Assembly (NCBI GenBank): GCA_000827205.1
Contig: KN832564.1
Coordinates: forward strand, 690,810 to 754,809
Direction of reading: 5' to 3'
Source: Plicaturopsis crispa FD-325 SS-3
Lineage: Eukaryota > Basidiomycota > Agaricomycetes > Amylocorticiales > Amylocorticiaceae
DNA: 64,000 nucleotides
In this document: positions 9,869 through 21,747 of the stretch, one piece after another
Position numbering within the stretch: position 1 is the first letter of the stretch
How the letters are laid out: every line of letters begins with the position of its first letter
Position numbers and translations under genes: made by a program
The notes under the pieces: generated by a model
What the model was told of the DNA's origin: nothing
What the model saw: the letters and a program-made list of their open reading frames with translations, nothing else
Database searches by the model: none

Positions 9869-12800
9869 TCATCGGAAAGTTGTATTGAGGGTTTGATTGC
9901 CCGAGGAAGGCGTTGTGTCGGAACGATTGGGGTCAGACTCCCAGGTTATCTAGAGAAGTTGGTAAGTGAAAAAGGTCATCTAGGCTACAAAGATGCATGC
10001 GTACCGTGCCAGGACTCGTCTTGCGCAAAAACTTGTACTGGAATGTGGTCGATTTAGGGAGATTGACTGTGACACCCCACGCAGTGGAGTTCACTGCTTT
10101 CAAGGCGATCTTCATAAAACGAGATAAGTAGGAGATACGTTTTGACATAGAAAAATCATCGCACCAAAGAAGAAGTGGACCACGATCCCAATTGCTGGAT
10201 GCTCCCCGCAAGGTATATGCCCTATGATTGATGAATGTGAGTTCATGGAATGGTTATTGAAAGCAGGGGGGTCACGCACTTCGCCGGTCGCTGTCGTTGC
10301 AGTCTCGAAAAAGGCAACCGCAACAGACCCGGAAGGTACAGCCGCTGAGCTTGTGCTAGAGGCCGACGTGCTGGAGGATTTGATAGTGGTAGACGTGGTC
10401 GAGGCCTTGGATGAAGTCGACGAAGTTGTCGCCTTCGATGTTGTCGAAGTCGCGCTACTCGAAGCTTTGGTGCTCGATGTGGCAGCCTTCGAAGATGAAG
10501 CGGAGCTTGAGACTTTGCTGGTAGTGGTGCTCGAGGCTTTGCTAGTAGTGGTGCTCGAGGCTTTGCTAGTAGTGGTGCTCGAGGCTTTGCTTGTAGTGGT
10601 ACTAGAGGCTTTGCTAGTGATGGAAGACGCGGTAGTACTGGACGCTTTGCTTGTCGAGGTAGTAGTGATAACGGTCGAGGTAGTAGCAGCAACCGAGGTC
10701 GTGGTCATGACTGAGGCGGTGCTACTGACAGAGGCCGCGCAGGTTGTCGTAGTGTGGTCACTACACACATATGTCAAATCTTCATCAAGCGTGCACGCAA
10801 GGCAAAACTCACTTGAATGTCCCGCAAAGGATCTGCGCCCCAGATGCAGGTGCCGTATCCGACCTATTCGGGTCAGTCTCCCAAGTCACCTATAGGAGGT
10901 ATACACGTCAGCATTTCTGCGACAGATCCCGTTGAATAGAACAGAAGAGCGTACCGTGCCCGCCGTTGTCATGCGTATGAACTTGTACTGGAAAGTAGTC
11001 GATGCCGGCACGACGATAGATCCGGTCCACGTTGTGCCGTTTGCTTGAAGTAGGACCTAAATGCGAGTGTCAGCATCGAGAAGAGGCATGAGGTATGCAA
11101 ATGACGAACCGCGGACCCAGGGACCCATGAGCCCAGTTGCGATATGCTGCCGACAACGTACAAACTCTGCATGAATGTGAGCTACGTGTTCCACCGAATC
11201 AGATGGCTCTGCTCACCTCGTCGCTCGCAGTGGTCGCAACCTCCGAGAAGCCGACAGTCACGTATCCCGCCGGGACCGCTGTGCTCGAGGGTGAGGCTGA
11301 GGCTGACGTGGTTGTCCCATTGCTAGTATACATGGCAGCAATGTGCAGTGCGACCGCATCCCTCGCCGGTACCGTGAGGGTGACGCTTCCTGATGACACC
11401 GTGTAACTATCCCCAAGTTGTCAGCAAGACGCAACCTCACTTGTAGCAGAATAACTCACCCAGAGCCAGTGCATCCATATGCATTAGCAACAGCCCCGCT
11501 TACAACATCGCAATATGCACCATCTTTCAGCAGCGTGCTGAGGGTCACGGTCCACGCCGAGTTGTCGTTATTGATTGCTACAAGCCCGGCGGAACCACGC
11601 CCAAATGCGATTTGAGATGACGTGCCGGTAACGAAATTTTGGAGAGCGCCAGATCCAACTGCGTTGCGGAATCCAACCATACCAGCCATCGCCGGATAAC
11701 GATGCTGGCAGAGCCAGCCACCTGAGCCACCTGCGGTAGCACAAGTTCCCGTACCTGGCATTATGAAGGTTAGCGAAAGTTGAACGACTCAAGGGAAAAG
11801 GTTCAAAGCATACCATTGTTGGGTGCCCCTACGTCAATGTCCGTGAATGAGTAGCTAGAGAGCACTGTTGGGGTTCCGTATGGGTGCGCAAGGCTGAACA
11901 CAGTTCCTGTGATGTACGTGTTGTTGGCCGACAAGTAGTTCAATGCGTAACCGTTCTTAAAGTGGATCATCCTTGAGATTGAAATAATACAGCATAATCT
12001 GATTGACTTACGCGCTCGGTGTCGTGATTTGTGACGAAAACGTTGGCTTGCGACCCGGACACCCAGCCTGACGTGATGGTGTAAGGATTACTAGGGTATT
12101 ATGAACGAACTCGAAATGCTTACCCATGCTGTCGAGATTTTGCAATCCAGAAATCGGGCCGTCGCCGAAAGCATAGTAAAGGGTGCTGGCGTATCTGAAC
12201 TCCTGCGCGTCGCCTATGGGTCTCGATTAGCTATGTCCTATGCAGCAGGACTACTACACACCATTTTGCAGATACTCAGTGGGTAAGACTGGTTCTCCGG
12301 AACCGTAGATCGTCTCTTGGGTAATATAGCCGGGTTTCGTTTTCATTGCCGCAAGGATCGCTGCGATGTCCGTAGTGTTCATATCTGGGGGAATACGCGT
12401 TAATATGTATTCGATGTCCAGAGTGTCAGCGGCATACGTTTGGCGGCGTCCAGTCGGAAGCCTTGGACACCCAAGGAGACCAGGTCGTCTCCGTATGCTG
12501 CGAGCTGCGCTTGAACGTATGTCGAATTGGTTGCTAAGCTGTTTGACGTGTCAGTCATTCCGAATGAGCAAGGGGAAGAAAAGAAACCCACTCAGCAAGG
12601 CTGTCGAGCTGGCATGTTTGCACCTCGATACGGTTATTATAGTTAACGATGTTGTCGTTGGTCTCTGCATATGTGTGTTAGTGAAAAGCTTGACTGTTGT
12701 CAATGGCACGACATACCTAACCCACAATGATGGAAGTTCTTCATGTAACATCAGCATCCGGTGATACCTGATAGATCGAACGTACATACCGAGACGTTGT

Positions 12801-13497
12801 ACATCCCGGGGTAATTATAGTGGGTGACTACAGTTCCACCAACACCAGTAGCGGAATCGCCGCCTTGCATATGGTTCCAAAGCACATCTGTGAGCGTAAA
12901 TAATCAGTTTACCAAACCTACCGATGCAACCACGTGCATACCAGCAATGACGCCAACACCGGCGTCCGAGCAGGTTTTGACCATGGCTGCGAACTGGGCA
13001 CGGTTTCCTCGTTTGGATGTGATATTATACGAGACAGGCTGGTAGTCCGTCCACCACTGCGTACCAGTGATATGTTCGTTAGGAGGGCTCGCTAAGGTGG
13101 CAGTGTGAGACCAGAATGACGGGAGTCAATGAAGGAGGCATACTTTGCACGAATCCATAACCAGCTGGCCCGAGGAAATTTGTGCACTCTGCGGCGAGGC
13201 TGTCCCTGAGATATCTAGTTTAATCGTGGCGCGTTTAGTTGAATGACATGCACGAACCAGTCCCACTCAAACATCTGCGCTATGACGTTCTTTGAGCCCG
13301 TTTCCACACGGGGAACAAGCACATTCGGGGAAGAGCCGACATTTTTGTGGCCTACCCTGGGTATCATCACAGCTGTAATTCCAGAAATACTGCAAGACGG
13401 GTCAGATTCGGCCCCTTTTCAAGATAGGCAGACTCTGAACGCACCTGCATAGGCCCAGAGTAGTCCATATCGCAAGGTCTTTGCTATTGGGTAGCAT
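9869..13497 (-). CDS. Secreted modular alpha-amylase: GH13 - CBM20 - Ser/Thr linker - CBM20
   Basis: The start at 13497 gives a signal-like N-terminus ([17 protein letters not shown]). The GH13 barrel is spread over many short exons. It shows region I (DVLWNHM), the nucleophile in GFRLDAAKH (the His restored by splicing near 12440), the acid/base Glu in YITQETIYG, and the third acid in [10 protein letters not shown]. Its opening [11 protein letters not shown] and PPNEHITG point to the actinobacterial-like subfamily (probably GH13_32) rather than the Taka-amylase type. A C-terminal beta domain follows. Next comes CBM20 copy 1 ([29 protein letters not shown]), a linker of about 170 residues rich in Ser, Thr, Lys and Ala, and CBM20 copy 2 ([29 protein letters not shown]), ending at the stop at 9871-9869. 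Role: extracellular starch and glycogen hydrolysis. The linker should be heavily O-glycosylated. Confidence 0.93.
10512..10625. repeat. 24 bp minisatellite in the amylase linker
   Basis: About five head-to-tail copies of a 24 bp unit resembling ctttgctagtagtggtgctc plus gagg, read on the plus strand. On the coding strand it gives an eight-residue unit, KASSTTTS. The copies are nearly identical, so copy number is probably unstable. The spacing is in frame and changes only linker length. Confidence 0.9.
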
Positions 13498-14076
13498 GCC
13501 GTCTATATTATACCGGTGTTTCCGGTTTGTAGGGTATCGTCGATTATAGGGGACTCGGAAAGAAAGAGAGTGGTTGAGAGTCTAAGGCGGTCAACGGAGT
13601 CCTGGGGATAATGTGTTGGATAGGATACATTAATGATCGCCTTAAGGGCTATTTTAACGTCTACCATGCCGATTGTGGATAGCCGCAACACCGCGCAAGT
13701 CGGCGGATGTGGGCGGATAGACAAGGATGTCGGATGCTACGACGCGACTACCGAGCACGCAAAAACGAGTGGTGCTGGCAAGATTTGCCGACATGAGCGA
13801 TCGTTAAGTTGTGCCTGAACGATCCTCTCGGGACATAGCGGTCAATCATAGTAGATGAGGGAAACAAGCTGAAGGCATGTAGCAGCTAGCTGGCATTCAA
13901 ATTACGGTAACGAAACGCAAGAACCAAGAGTCAACCGACGACTGACTATAGTTTCCTTTTTGGGATTCGGCCCTGTCTTTCATTTTCCCTTCCAACTCAG
14001 CGGCGGCAGCCGCGCCTAGCGATTGAGAAAGTTGTCGCACTACTTAGATCTCCTGCTTTCTCTCTACGGTAACGCC
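13498..14076. other. Divergent intergenic region, amylase and TRIR-like promoters
   Basis: No gene seen. It serves as promoter space for both flanking genes. I found no motif I can name with confidence. Confidence 0.4.
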
Positions 14077-14737
14077 ATGTCGAACGCATCTACACCCCAG
14101 CCTCCCAGCGGGAATGCCTCGCCTGTCCCATCATCCTCAAGTTCAGCCGCAATCGCAACCGGAGGACCCGCCTCTATTAAGGCCGGCGTGCCGAAACCAA
14201 AGCCGACGAATGTATTTTCTAACGATGGCTCTTTTCTAGAGCGTATCCAGCGCAGCCAAAGGGTACGTGTGCTGCATTTGCTTAAGCGGATGACGGCTCA
14301 TGAGTATGAGTAGGCTGAAGAGGAAGACAAGAAAGATGCGGACGCATTGGCTAAGTGAACTTTGGCTGACACTGCCCAATATGCGAGCTTATTCTAACGG
14401 TCGTTGTTTTCTGTTACTATGCAATAGGAAACGCGACTTTGACAATCGTTTCGTGAGCGCTTGTCTCATCTTGTCGTCCCAGTAACTAATCCAGGGTAAC
14501 AGAAAAACAGAGGAAAGCGACCGCCTCCTGATGCATCTAACGAAATCGTACCCCCAGAAGATCCTCCGGCAAAGAAGACAAAAACAGACAAGCCTCTGAG
14601 TACATCTCGCACTCTGTTCGTCAGGCTGGTTTGCTCATAGACCTGCTCCTTTCTCAGCGGATTACGAAAAACAAGTGAAAAGTTACGGCCGCAGTCTGAA
14701 GGACGATGGCATGGGCATCCGTCCGCTTGTCAAGTGA
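14077..14737 (+). CDS. TRIR/C19orf43-like small basic protein
   Basis: Five exons: 14077-14262, 14314-14354, 14428-14452, 14503-14599, 14658-14737. The protein is about 142 residues. A Ser/Pro/Gly-rich start leads to NVFSNDGSFLERIQRSQ, then an acidic EEEDKKDADALAK, a basic FDNRFKNRGKRPPPD, a PPAKKTKTDK nuclear-type signal and a C-terminus ending MGIRPLVK. The animal telomerase-RNA-component-interacting RNase (TRIR) has the same order of blocks, with a FANDGSFLE core, a KRRG stretch, KKQKTE and a terminal RPLVK. In animals it is reported to process RNA. The fungal function is unknown and the link is by motif order only. An in-frame upstream Met at 14023 is possible but less likely. Confidence 0.75.
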
Positions 14738-15151
14738 CGTCCTTTACGCATCTTCTTGGTGAGTGCGCGCGTGTCATATCTCAGGGGCTGGTCCAAAGTC
14801 AAATGAGAGCTAACATCATAGACCCAACAGTACTCCAACAGTGTGCGAATGCACTTGAAGTTGATACAGTGCAGCCGAGCTCTGTGTAGCTCGATGTCTC
14901 CATTCTGAATCCCAGTACGTGGGTATGCCTAGGTGAAATGAATAACTTTTGAGATTCGGCAGTAAAAGCGTTGGGACCTTGAGATTGAGCCAGCTATCGC
15001 TGCCTTCGCTCTGCTAGGTAGGTTCTGCGTAAGGGAGGACAGTTGGGCAGACATTGTTCAGCTTTATCATACATCATGAGATCAACATCGTACAGTAGAT
15101 ATCCTAAGTAGCTTGAAAGAAAATAGAATCCTGTCGTTCAAAGTCCCAGCT
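14738..15151. other. Convergent 3' intergenic region, TRIR-like gene and BBC1
   Basis: No gene seen. Reading frames here are short and are not continued across plausible splice sites. Confidence 0.4.
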
Positions 15152-18100
15152 TTACGCTTCCAGCACGCGGAATACCTGGAAAAATGTGAACAGGATTTGC
15201 AGACAGCGATTAAGACACAGACCTTCACGCTCCCATTTTTCAGGTCTTCTAGACGATAGCTTACCGATTCCACGGTCTTATGACAATGGCGCGTCAGGTA
15301 CATCAGCAAAGAAAGAAACAGCGCGGACTAACCTGTTGCCCAACATGTTGGTTTGCCTGGAAAACCTTCACCTTTGATTTCTTCGTGTCGTACTCACTCA
15401 CAATCCCAATCAGGGGCTCCCCAACACCCGCGCTCTGGGCATAAGATTGTAGCCCTTTGTGACCTTTGAACTTTGCGTCGCTGAGGACCACGACGTCCCC
15501 AGGCATGATGTCGCTTATGCGTTTCTGCACTGACGCGGCGACTTGGGAGTACACGAGATATCCGTAAGAGGGTGGAGCGACGATCTGAGCGTTGGGGATT
15601 TGCGAAAGCGTCGCGTTGACGAACCCGATGTAGGTTCCGTCACCGACAAGCATCTTCTTCGACTTTTCAAGCAGCGATGCGGCGGCTTCGTGTATGAGTA
15701 CGCCGACCTTGCCCCAAACCGCGATCAGATCCTCGCTAGACAGTTGCACCTCCGCAGGAGGTTTTCCAGATACACTGGCAGGGGCTTGGCTTGGAGGTGG
15801 CGCCGCATGCGGAGCGAGAGGGGGAGCAGACGATGCCTCAGTAGGATACGACGTCGAGTCCTCCGACCATGATAAAGATAGGTCGGCCGTTTCCCCGAAG
15901 TCGATATTGGTGGTTGGACTGGAAGACCGCTCCCAGGCCGGCGAGGCACCTTCCGTCTGGTCAACAGTAGGTTTACGAGTGGGAAGCCGGGCGGAGCGTG
16001 GAGGGGGCGGCGGGGGAATCTCTTCAGGTTCTTCTACCATGACATACTCCGAAGGAACCTGCTTTGTAGCAGGAGCGGACTGCGGTACCTTGACGGAGTC
16101 GGCAGAAGACTTCCTCGTCTGGACGCTACTTCGACGGCCCACATTCGTAGGGACTACCGGAACGGGTGGACGCCCGCCAGGAATATGGGGCATTGCGGAT
16201 TTAGGAGTTGGCGGCGCCGAGGGTTGGGATACCGGGTGGGCAGAGGAAGAAGTCCGCCTACCTGCTCGGGAGGGAGGCGGGGGAGGAGCTTCCTCTTCTG
16301 CCTCCTCGTGGTCGACCACCTCTGCCTCGCTTTCTTCCGCTTCGACTTTGACGCCTTCCTCGGACGCGCTGAGATGATCGTACTCTGAATCAGTGTCCTG
16401 AGCTTGCGGGGGAGGGGGAGGTCGTGTAGGAGCTGCGCGCGCAGGGGGCGGGGGCGGTGACACAACAGTGTCCTCGCTAGCCTCCCGCCTGAACCGACCT
16501 TCTTGCTGCGTGTGCTCGCCGCTGCTCATGCCCGGAGGCAGCATGCCAAAGCGCATGCCACCCATGTTGGCAATCTTAGCCGCGATTCTCGCCTTGCGTG
16601 CCTTTTCTTCCTCTTCCTCTGTAAGTTCTTCGCCCGCCGGCGGTTCCTCGCCGCTAGGGGGAGTGGCGGCAGGTTCGTCATTTGCGTGGGACGGTTTGGC
16701 CGGAGGACGACCCATGCCAACTGGGGCGGCGCCGAATTTGATCCCGCCAAGTTTGGCCATCCTTTCAGCAATGGTGCGACGGCGGGCTTGTTCCTCATCC
16801 TCCTCATCCTCATCCTGAGCGGGAACCTCGGACTGAGGCTCTGTCTCAGCTTCCGGATCCCGTACAGGGACAGAGGATATGGGAGGAAGAGAAATCCCCG
16901 AGAGCGTGTTTCGGGGGCTATGGAACCCAGGATCTATAGGATCTTAGTAGTCTGTCAGCATACATCAAATATTGTTTATCTAGACAGACTCACCGCCTTC
17001 GTCTTCATCTAGAATTTCGCCGTCACCCTTCGAGGCGGAGGACGAGGACGAGGGTAGTTGCGTTTGCACTGCGGGAGTGGGTCGAGGTGGTGGAGGCACG
17101 GCGGCTGGTGAGGTAGGCACATCGACACTATCCGCCGTCGGACGGCGAGTAGGAAGCGCACGTCTCGGCGGAGGGGCAGGAGGTTCCTCTTCTACTTCCT
17201 CGTTGTGCTCTGGTTCTATCTCGAGGAAGTCTGCCGGGGGCGCGGGGACAGCTCTGGGAGGAGGAGGCATCGATCTTCTAGCTGAGATTGGTGGTGGCGG
17301 CGGCGGCTCAATCGCGTCGTCACTGTCATCCTCATCAGCAGGAGCAAATGCTGGTCGGGTTGCGCTCGGAATTGGAGGTGGTGGTAACGAGTCACTGGCG
17401 TCAAGTGGTGTGGCGTGTTCGTCGAGATCACTGCTCTCAGCCTCACGTTCATTGCATTCTTGTGTTTCATGTTGAGGCGGGCTATCTTGCGGACTCAAAT
17501 CTAGAAAGGAAAATATGTAGTCAATTATCATTGGAGCCATACACGAGGGAAACGAGAGATGGACCCCAAGAGCCAGAGTTCGCAGGAACGGTGGGCGAGT
17601 AGTTGCACAAGAAGATTTAATATTCACCGTTTTGTTCGAAGTGCTGTTCGTGCGATGGGGGATCCACTTCTGGTTTAGCCGATTCCAGAGGATCCTCGAC
17701 CGGTTGAGGAGTAGCCTCCGGCGTGAGAGGTGGGGGAGAGACGATTGGCCGAGAGTCGCGGCGAACAGGAGGAGGATGGCCGCTCGAAACGGAATCGATG
17801 CTGCTCTTCCTCAGCGCGGGGGTCGTAGAGTCGTGGCTAGATTTCCTGACGCTCGTACGCCGCGAGGGCTCCTGCGGCGCGGGTGCTGTCACGGAGGCAA
17901 CGGAGGCAATGCTCGCCTTGCGAGACGTTTCCGGTGGCGGAGATGTGGACGTGCTCGGCGGCGCTGGGGGCGCACCGAAGGGATTGAAGCCGCCCATCTT
18001 CGCCAGGCGTTCAGCAACACGCTTGCGACGTGTGGCTTCGTCCTCCTCATTGGGCTGCTCTGGCTGATGGATCGACTCCGGTTCCTCGTGGTATTCCTCG

Positions 18101-19650
18101 ATTTCGTCTTCGAGGGGGATGCCCGGGGCAGGAGCAGATGGGGCGTCTGGCAGGACAGACACTGGTGGCTCTTGGACAGCCGGAACTTCGTCGGCAGGCA
18201 CAGACTCGTTGTCGATCGGAGCACCCGACTCGGAGAGTTCGTTCTTGCTCTCTTGCTCTACTGGCTGCTCCACCGCAGGTGCAACCTCTGTCGTCGCTTC
18301 CTCTGGAGACTTGTCAGCGCTAGTGACGTTCCCCGGAAGAGACAGATCTTCATCTGGATCAGCTGAGTCGTCGACCTGCCCGATTTCTTCCTGTCTGTCT
18401 CCAATCTTCTCTTGTTGATCTGGCGAAGGAATAGCTGTCTCGGCTAGTGCACCCTCTTTGGCACCCTCAGCGGATTCACTAGTCTCCTGTTCAGCGGCGG
18501 GGGCAGGGCTTTCCGTGACCTCCTCGGCAACAATTGGAGGAGGCGCAGGCGACGGCGACGGCGATTTGCCTGCTTTCTTACGCGGCGGGCCGGCCCTACG
18601 CGGGACTGCGGGGACGGGCATGGACGCAGGGGAGCGGGAGGGTTGCGTAGTCGTAGAATCTGCAGAAAGAAGCGACGTCGCTGAGTCTTTACGGAATGAG
18701 GCCGCATCCGCACCAGCGAAATAATCTACGCCACATTCTGAGGAAAAGAACAGCATGGCGCTATGGATGGGACTTACCAGGTGTCGTGTATGACGGTTCG
18801 TCTCGATTCGACGTATTAATCTCTGGTGTGGCCACGGGGGATGATTGTGCAGGCGGTTCTAAGTGACGGAGATGTCAATGATTGGTTATGGTCATGACTT
18901 AGACGACTGACCTATTGGTCCGGATTGCACCGACTTGGTATCGTCCTCCTTCGGCGTCTCCTTCTTCACTGGGGGCTTCTTGCCAAATACAGGAGGAGCC
19001 ATTCCAACGCGAGCGCCTCCAAGACGTGCCATACGCGCTGCAATAGCTGCGCGACGTTGCCTTTCCTCCTCTTCTGGGTCTGCCTCAGCAGGCTCTTCTC
19101 CTCCCTCTATCTCTGCCTCGCCCGACGCCTCAGGTACAGGAGATCCTCCAGATCCAGGGGCTTGGATAAGTGGAGGCTCCTCGGATGAGGGTGATTTAGC
19201 AGCACTAGCCTGCAAAGGCGGCGACTTCACGGACTCGCTCCCAGCCAAAGCCTCGTCCGAGGCAGGTGAAGTAACTCGTGGGGGCGGCTTCCATTTCGGC
19301 CTGTCACCCGCAGGTTTGGGGGGTGGACCTGGCGCGACACCTGCGCCGCCGAATGCGCCCTGCCCGCGAAGTGCCGCCATGCGCTCTTTAAGGCTCCCAC
19401 CCTGTCCGATACTTTCTTTCGCGTCGCTCGCGGACATACCGCCGATCCGCCTGTCCTTCTCAGGGGCATCGTTCGATCGCGGCGATGAAGGCGGGGAGGG
19501 CTGTTTGGGCTTCCAGGTGCCTAATCCACCTGGTTTCGGGCGCGGTGGGGGCGGGCCTGGTGCAGACGATGCCGATGGTTTCTCGAAAGCAGCGATTCTG
19601 TCGCGCAGAGAACCAAGTTTCGGCTTTGGTGGGGGCGCCTCATCTGCCAT
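15152..19650 (-). CDS. BBC1: BBC1/MTI1-type proline-rich actin-patch protein
   Basis: The protein is about 1,370 residues over seven exons, from MADEAPPPKPKLGSLRDRIA at 19650 to the stop at 15154-15152. The last two small exons (TVESVSYRLEDLKNGSVK, then VFRVLEA) lie beyond the apparent open frame. The C-terminal 160 residues (SLLEKSKKMLVGDGTYIGFV, DIMPGDVVVLSDAKFKGHKG, KSKVKVFQANQ) are the conserved BBC1 C-terminal domain, which in yeast binds type I myosins and restrains Las17-driven actin assembly at endocytic patches. The middle is disordered, with many PPPPP and PxxP segments that SH3 proteins could bind. Four copies of an R..IA.RMAKLGG motif punctuate it. I see no N-terminal SH3 domain, unlike yeast BBC1. 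Introns are phase 1 between most exons. Confidence 0.88.
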
Positions 19651-20182
19651 GTTCGCTCTGTTTTTTTGCAGATGTAGTGGAGAAAAGGAAAGAGTAGTCG
19701 ACTGCCAATCTGCAAGGCGAACGCGTTGCTCTGATGCTATATCGGACCTCGGAAGTAGTTCCGTTTATACAGAACCACGGTCAAGTCAACAGCTCGCCAT
19801 CGCTGCCAACGACAACGACGAGATTTCTTCATCTTCCCGGACCTCAAGCTTGAAACTCAGAGTCTCAGCTGGTGACTGCACAATCAGAAAATCTAGCGGT
19901 GTCTATGTATGCTTCGACATGGGCGAACTCGAAAGACTTTGGAACTGGTCATTTTACCGTCATTGACTCCATCAGCTTGACATCAGCCAGGGACCAGTCG
20001 CTGGCAGTCGTCTATGTTTCGACTCTCGTACACCCGGCTTCAGCTTGCCAAGTTCTACTTTATGCGTAGTCCGTGCTCAGCCGTTCCCTCTGCATGTGTT
20101 TTCCCGGGTTCCCCCAACGAGTATAATATCCTGTGTTTGAGAGAGCAAGATTGCCCCCAATCGAACTCGCCATTTCACGGTC
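19651..20182. other. Divergent promoter region, BBC1 and hydrolase
   Basis: No gene seen. An open frame running antisense out of BBC1 extends into it but has no domain. Confidence 0.4.
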
Positions 20183-21747
20183 ATGATAGGCCAAAGCTTG
20201 CCCGTCTACCTTTTCTTGAGGGTGGTCATCTTCGCCTTTCGTTCTGTCGCCCTCGTCTCCTTCGTGTATATATTGTTCAGACGCCTACAAGGACAACTCT
20301 CCGGCCCCCCGTCATGGCTCGGAGTCCTCGACCTCTACGCCGCCCTTGAACTTGCGTTTTATCTCTTCATCTACTTGCCGCGACAGGTCTATCTCCAAAA
20401 GGCGAGACAACTTACAATCACATTGGATCGTACTGATCGCGTGCGTCGCTATTCAGGCAGCCGTGCATCCCACACCTATATTAGACCGAGCCGCACGGGA
20501 AGCACTTTTCGAAAGATGCCGCCAGAGCGTCAAGCACGACAAAGGCTACCCGACGCAGTGGTTTATTGGCTCTGATATAAGGAGGGGAAACCTACGCGAC
20601 TGGCTTCTATGGTCTTTCTTCTCGGCCAAGCCAGATCAAGCGGATCAGGAATGGGACGAAGAGCTGAATGCCTACGCGGCCAAAATTGAGGCGCTGCTCG
20701 GTAAGAAACTGGACGACGGGTTTGGGGAAGATACCCGCAGTATGCGATTGACGTTTGACCCCGTGGTGATGTTATACAGGCCCTTTGCATGGTACATGGT
20801 GAGTTTTGTGACTTTCATCTGCATGTGTTGTCTGGAGCTCATCACTTGTCTCGTAGATTGTAGGCGGCATCGACTTCTATGCATCAATGCGTATGCATTA
20901 CCTCGGATTCCGTCACTATGCCCCCTCAAAGTGGCTTCAGGTTTTCCCTCCCCGTCCGTGGACGGTTCTGACTTCGAATAAATCCGTCGACCTACATATG
21001 CCATACTGGTATCGTGAACACACCTCCAAAGACAAACTGCCGATTCTGTTTATTCATGGCATCGGAATCGGGTTCTGGCCATACCTTCCATTTCTCAAGG
21101 AGCTCGTAGCACAGGACCCGGAGGTGGGTATCCTCGCAGTCGAAATCCTCTCAGTCAGTATGCATATGACTGCGCCTCCCCTCCCATCCGAAGAGACCTG
21201 TATCGCGATCACGCGCATACTAGATTCTCTCGCTCTCCCACGCGTTGTTGTATGCTCCCATTCCTACGGCACAGTGATTACTACGCACATGTTGCACTCT
21301 CCCGCGCTCGCCCCGCGCATCGCCTCGATTCTCTTCGTCGACCCTATCCCCTTCCTCCTGCACCTCCCGAACGTCGCGCACAACTTCGTCTACCGCAAGC
21401 CGTACAACTCCACGGAATGGGTGCTGTGGTACTTCGCCAGCCGCGACCCGGATATCTCGCGCGCGCTGTCACGCCATTTCTTTTGGGCGGAGAACATCCT
21501 ATGGAAGGAAGAGCTCGAGGACAGGCCGGGGCGCGTGGCGGTCGCGCTGAGCGGCGCTGACCAGATCGTGCACGCGGAGGCGGTGCGGAAATATCTGACC
21601 GCAGAGGAAGACGCGAAGTCGAATTGGACCGGAGATAAACTAGAGGTGCTATTCTATCCAACATTGGACCATGCGGACATCTTCGATGCCGCGGAGCGCA
21701 GGGAGCCCCTTCTCGATGCCTTACGAAGATTCGTTCAGGACACTTAG
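20183..21747 (+). CDS. Membrane-anchored alpha/beta-hydrolase
   Basis: Three exons (20183-20386, 20457-20798, 20857-21747) encode 478 residues. Residues 1-65 contain two hydrophobic segments (LPVYLFLRVVIFAFRSVALV and LYAALELAFYLFIYLP), likely membrane anchors. An uncharacterised middle region has WFIGSDIRRGNLRDWLLWSF. The catalytic fold starts near residue 240 with LPILFIHGIGIGFWPYLPF. The nucleophile elbow is VVVCSHSYGT, a Ser-x-Ser-x-Gly variant of GxSxG. Likely acid and base residues are in SGADQIV and LDHADIF. Substrate is unknown; an ester or lipid near a membrane is an inference. The first intron begins GTCTAT, a weak donor, so that junction is the least certain. Confidence 0.85.

Noticed and set aside
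15694-16377. A 227-codon plus-strand frame opposite BBC1, and similar ones at 17632-18366 and 18935-19966
   Set aside because: They lie antisense to Pro/Ser/Glu-rich coding DNA, whose codon bias keeps other frames open. Their own sequences are low-complexity with no domain.
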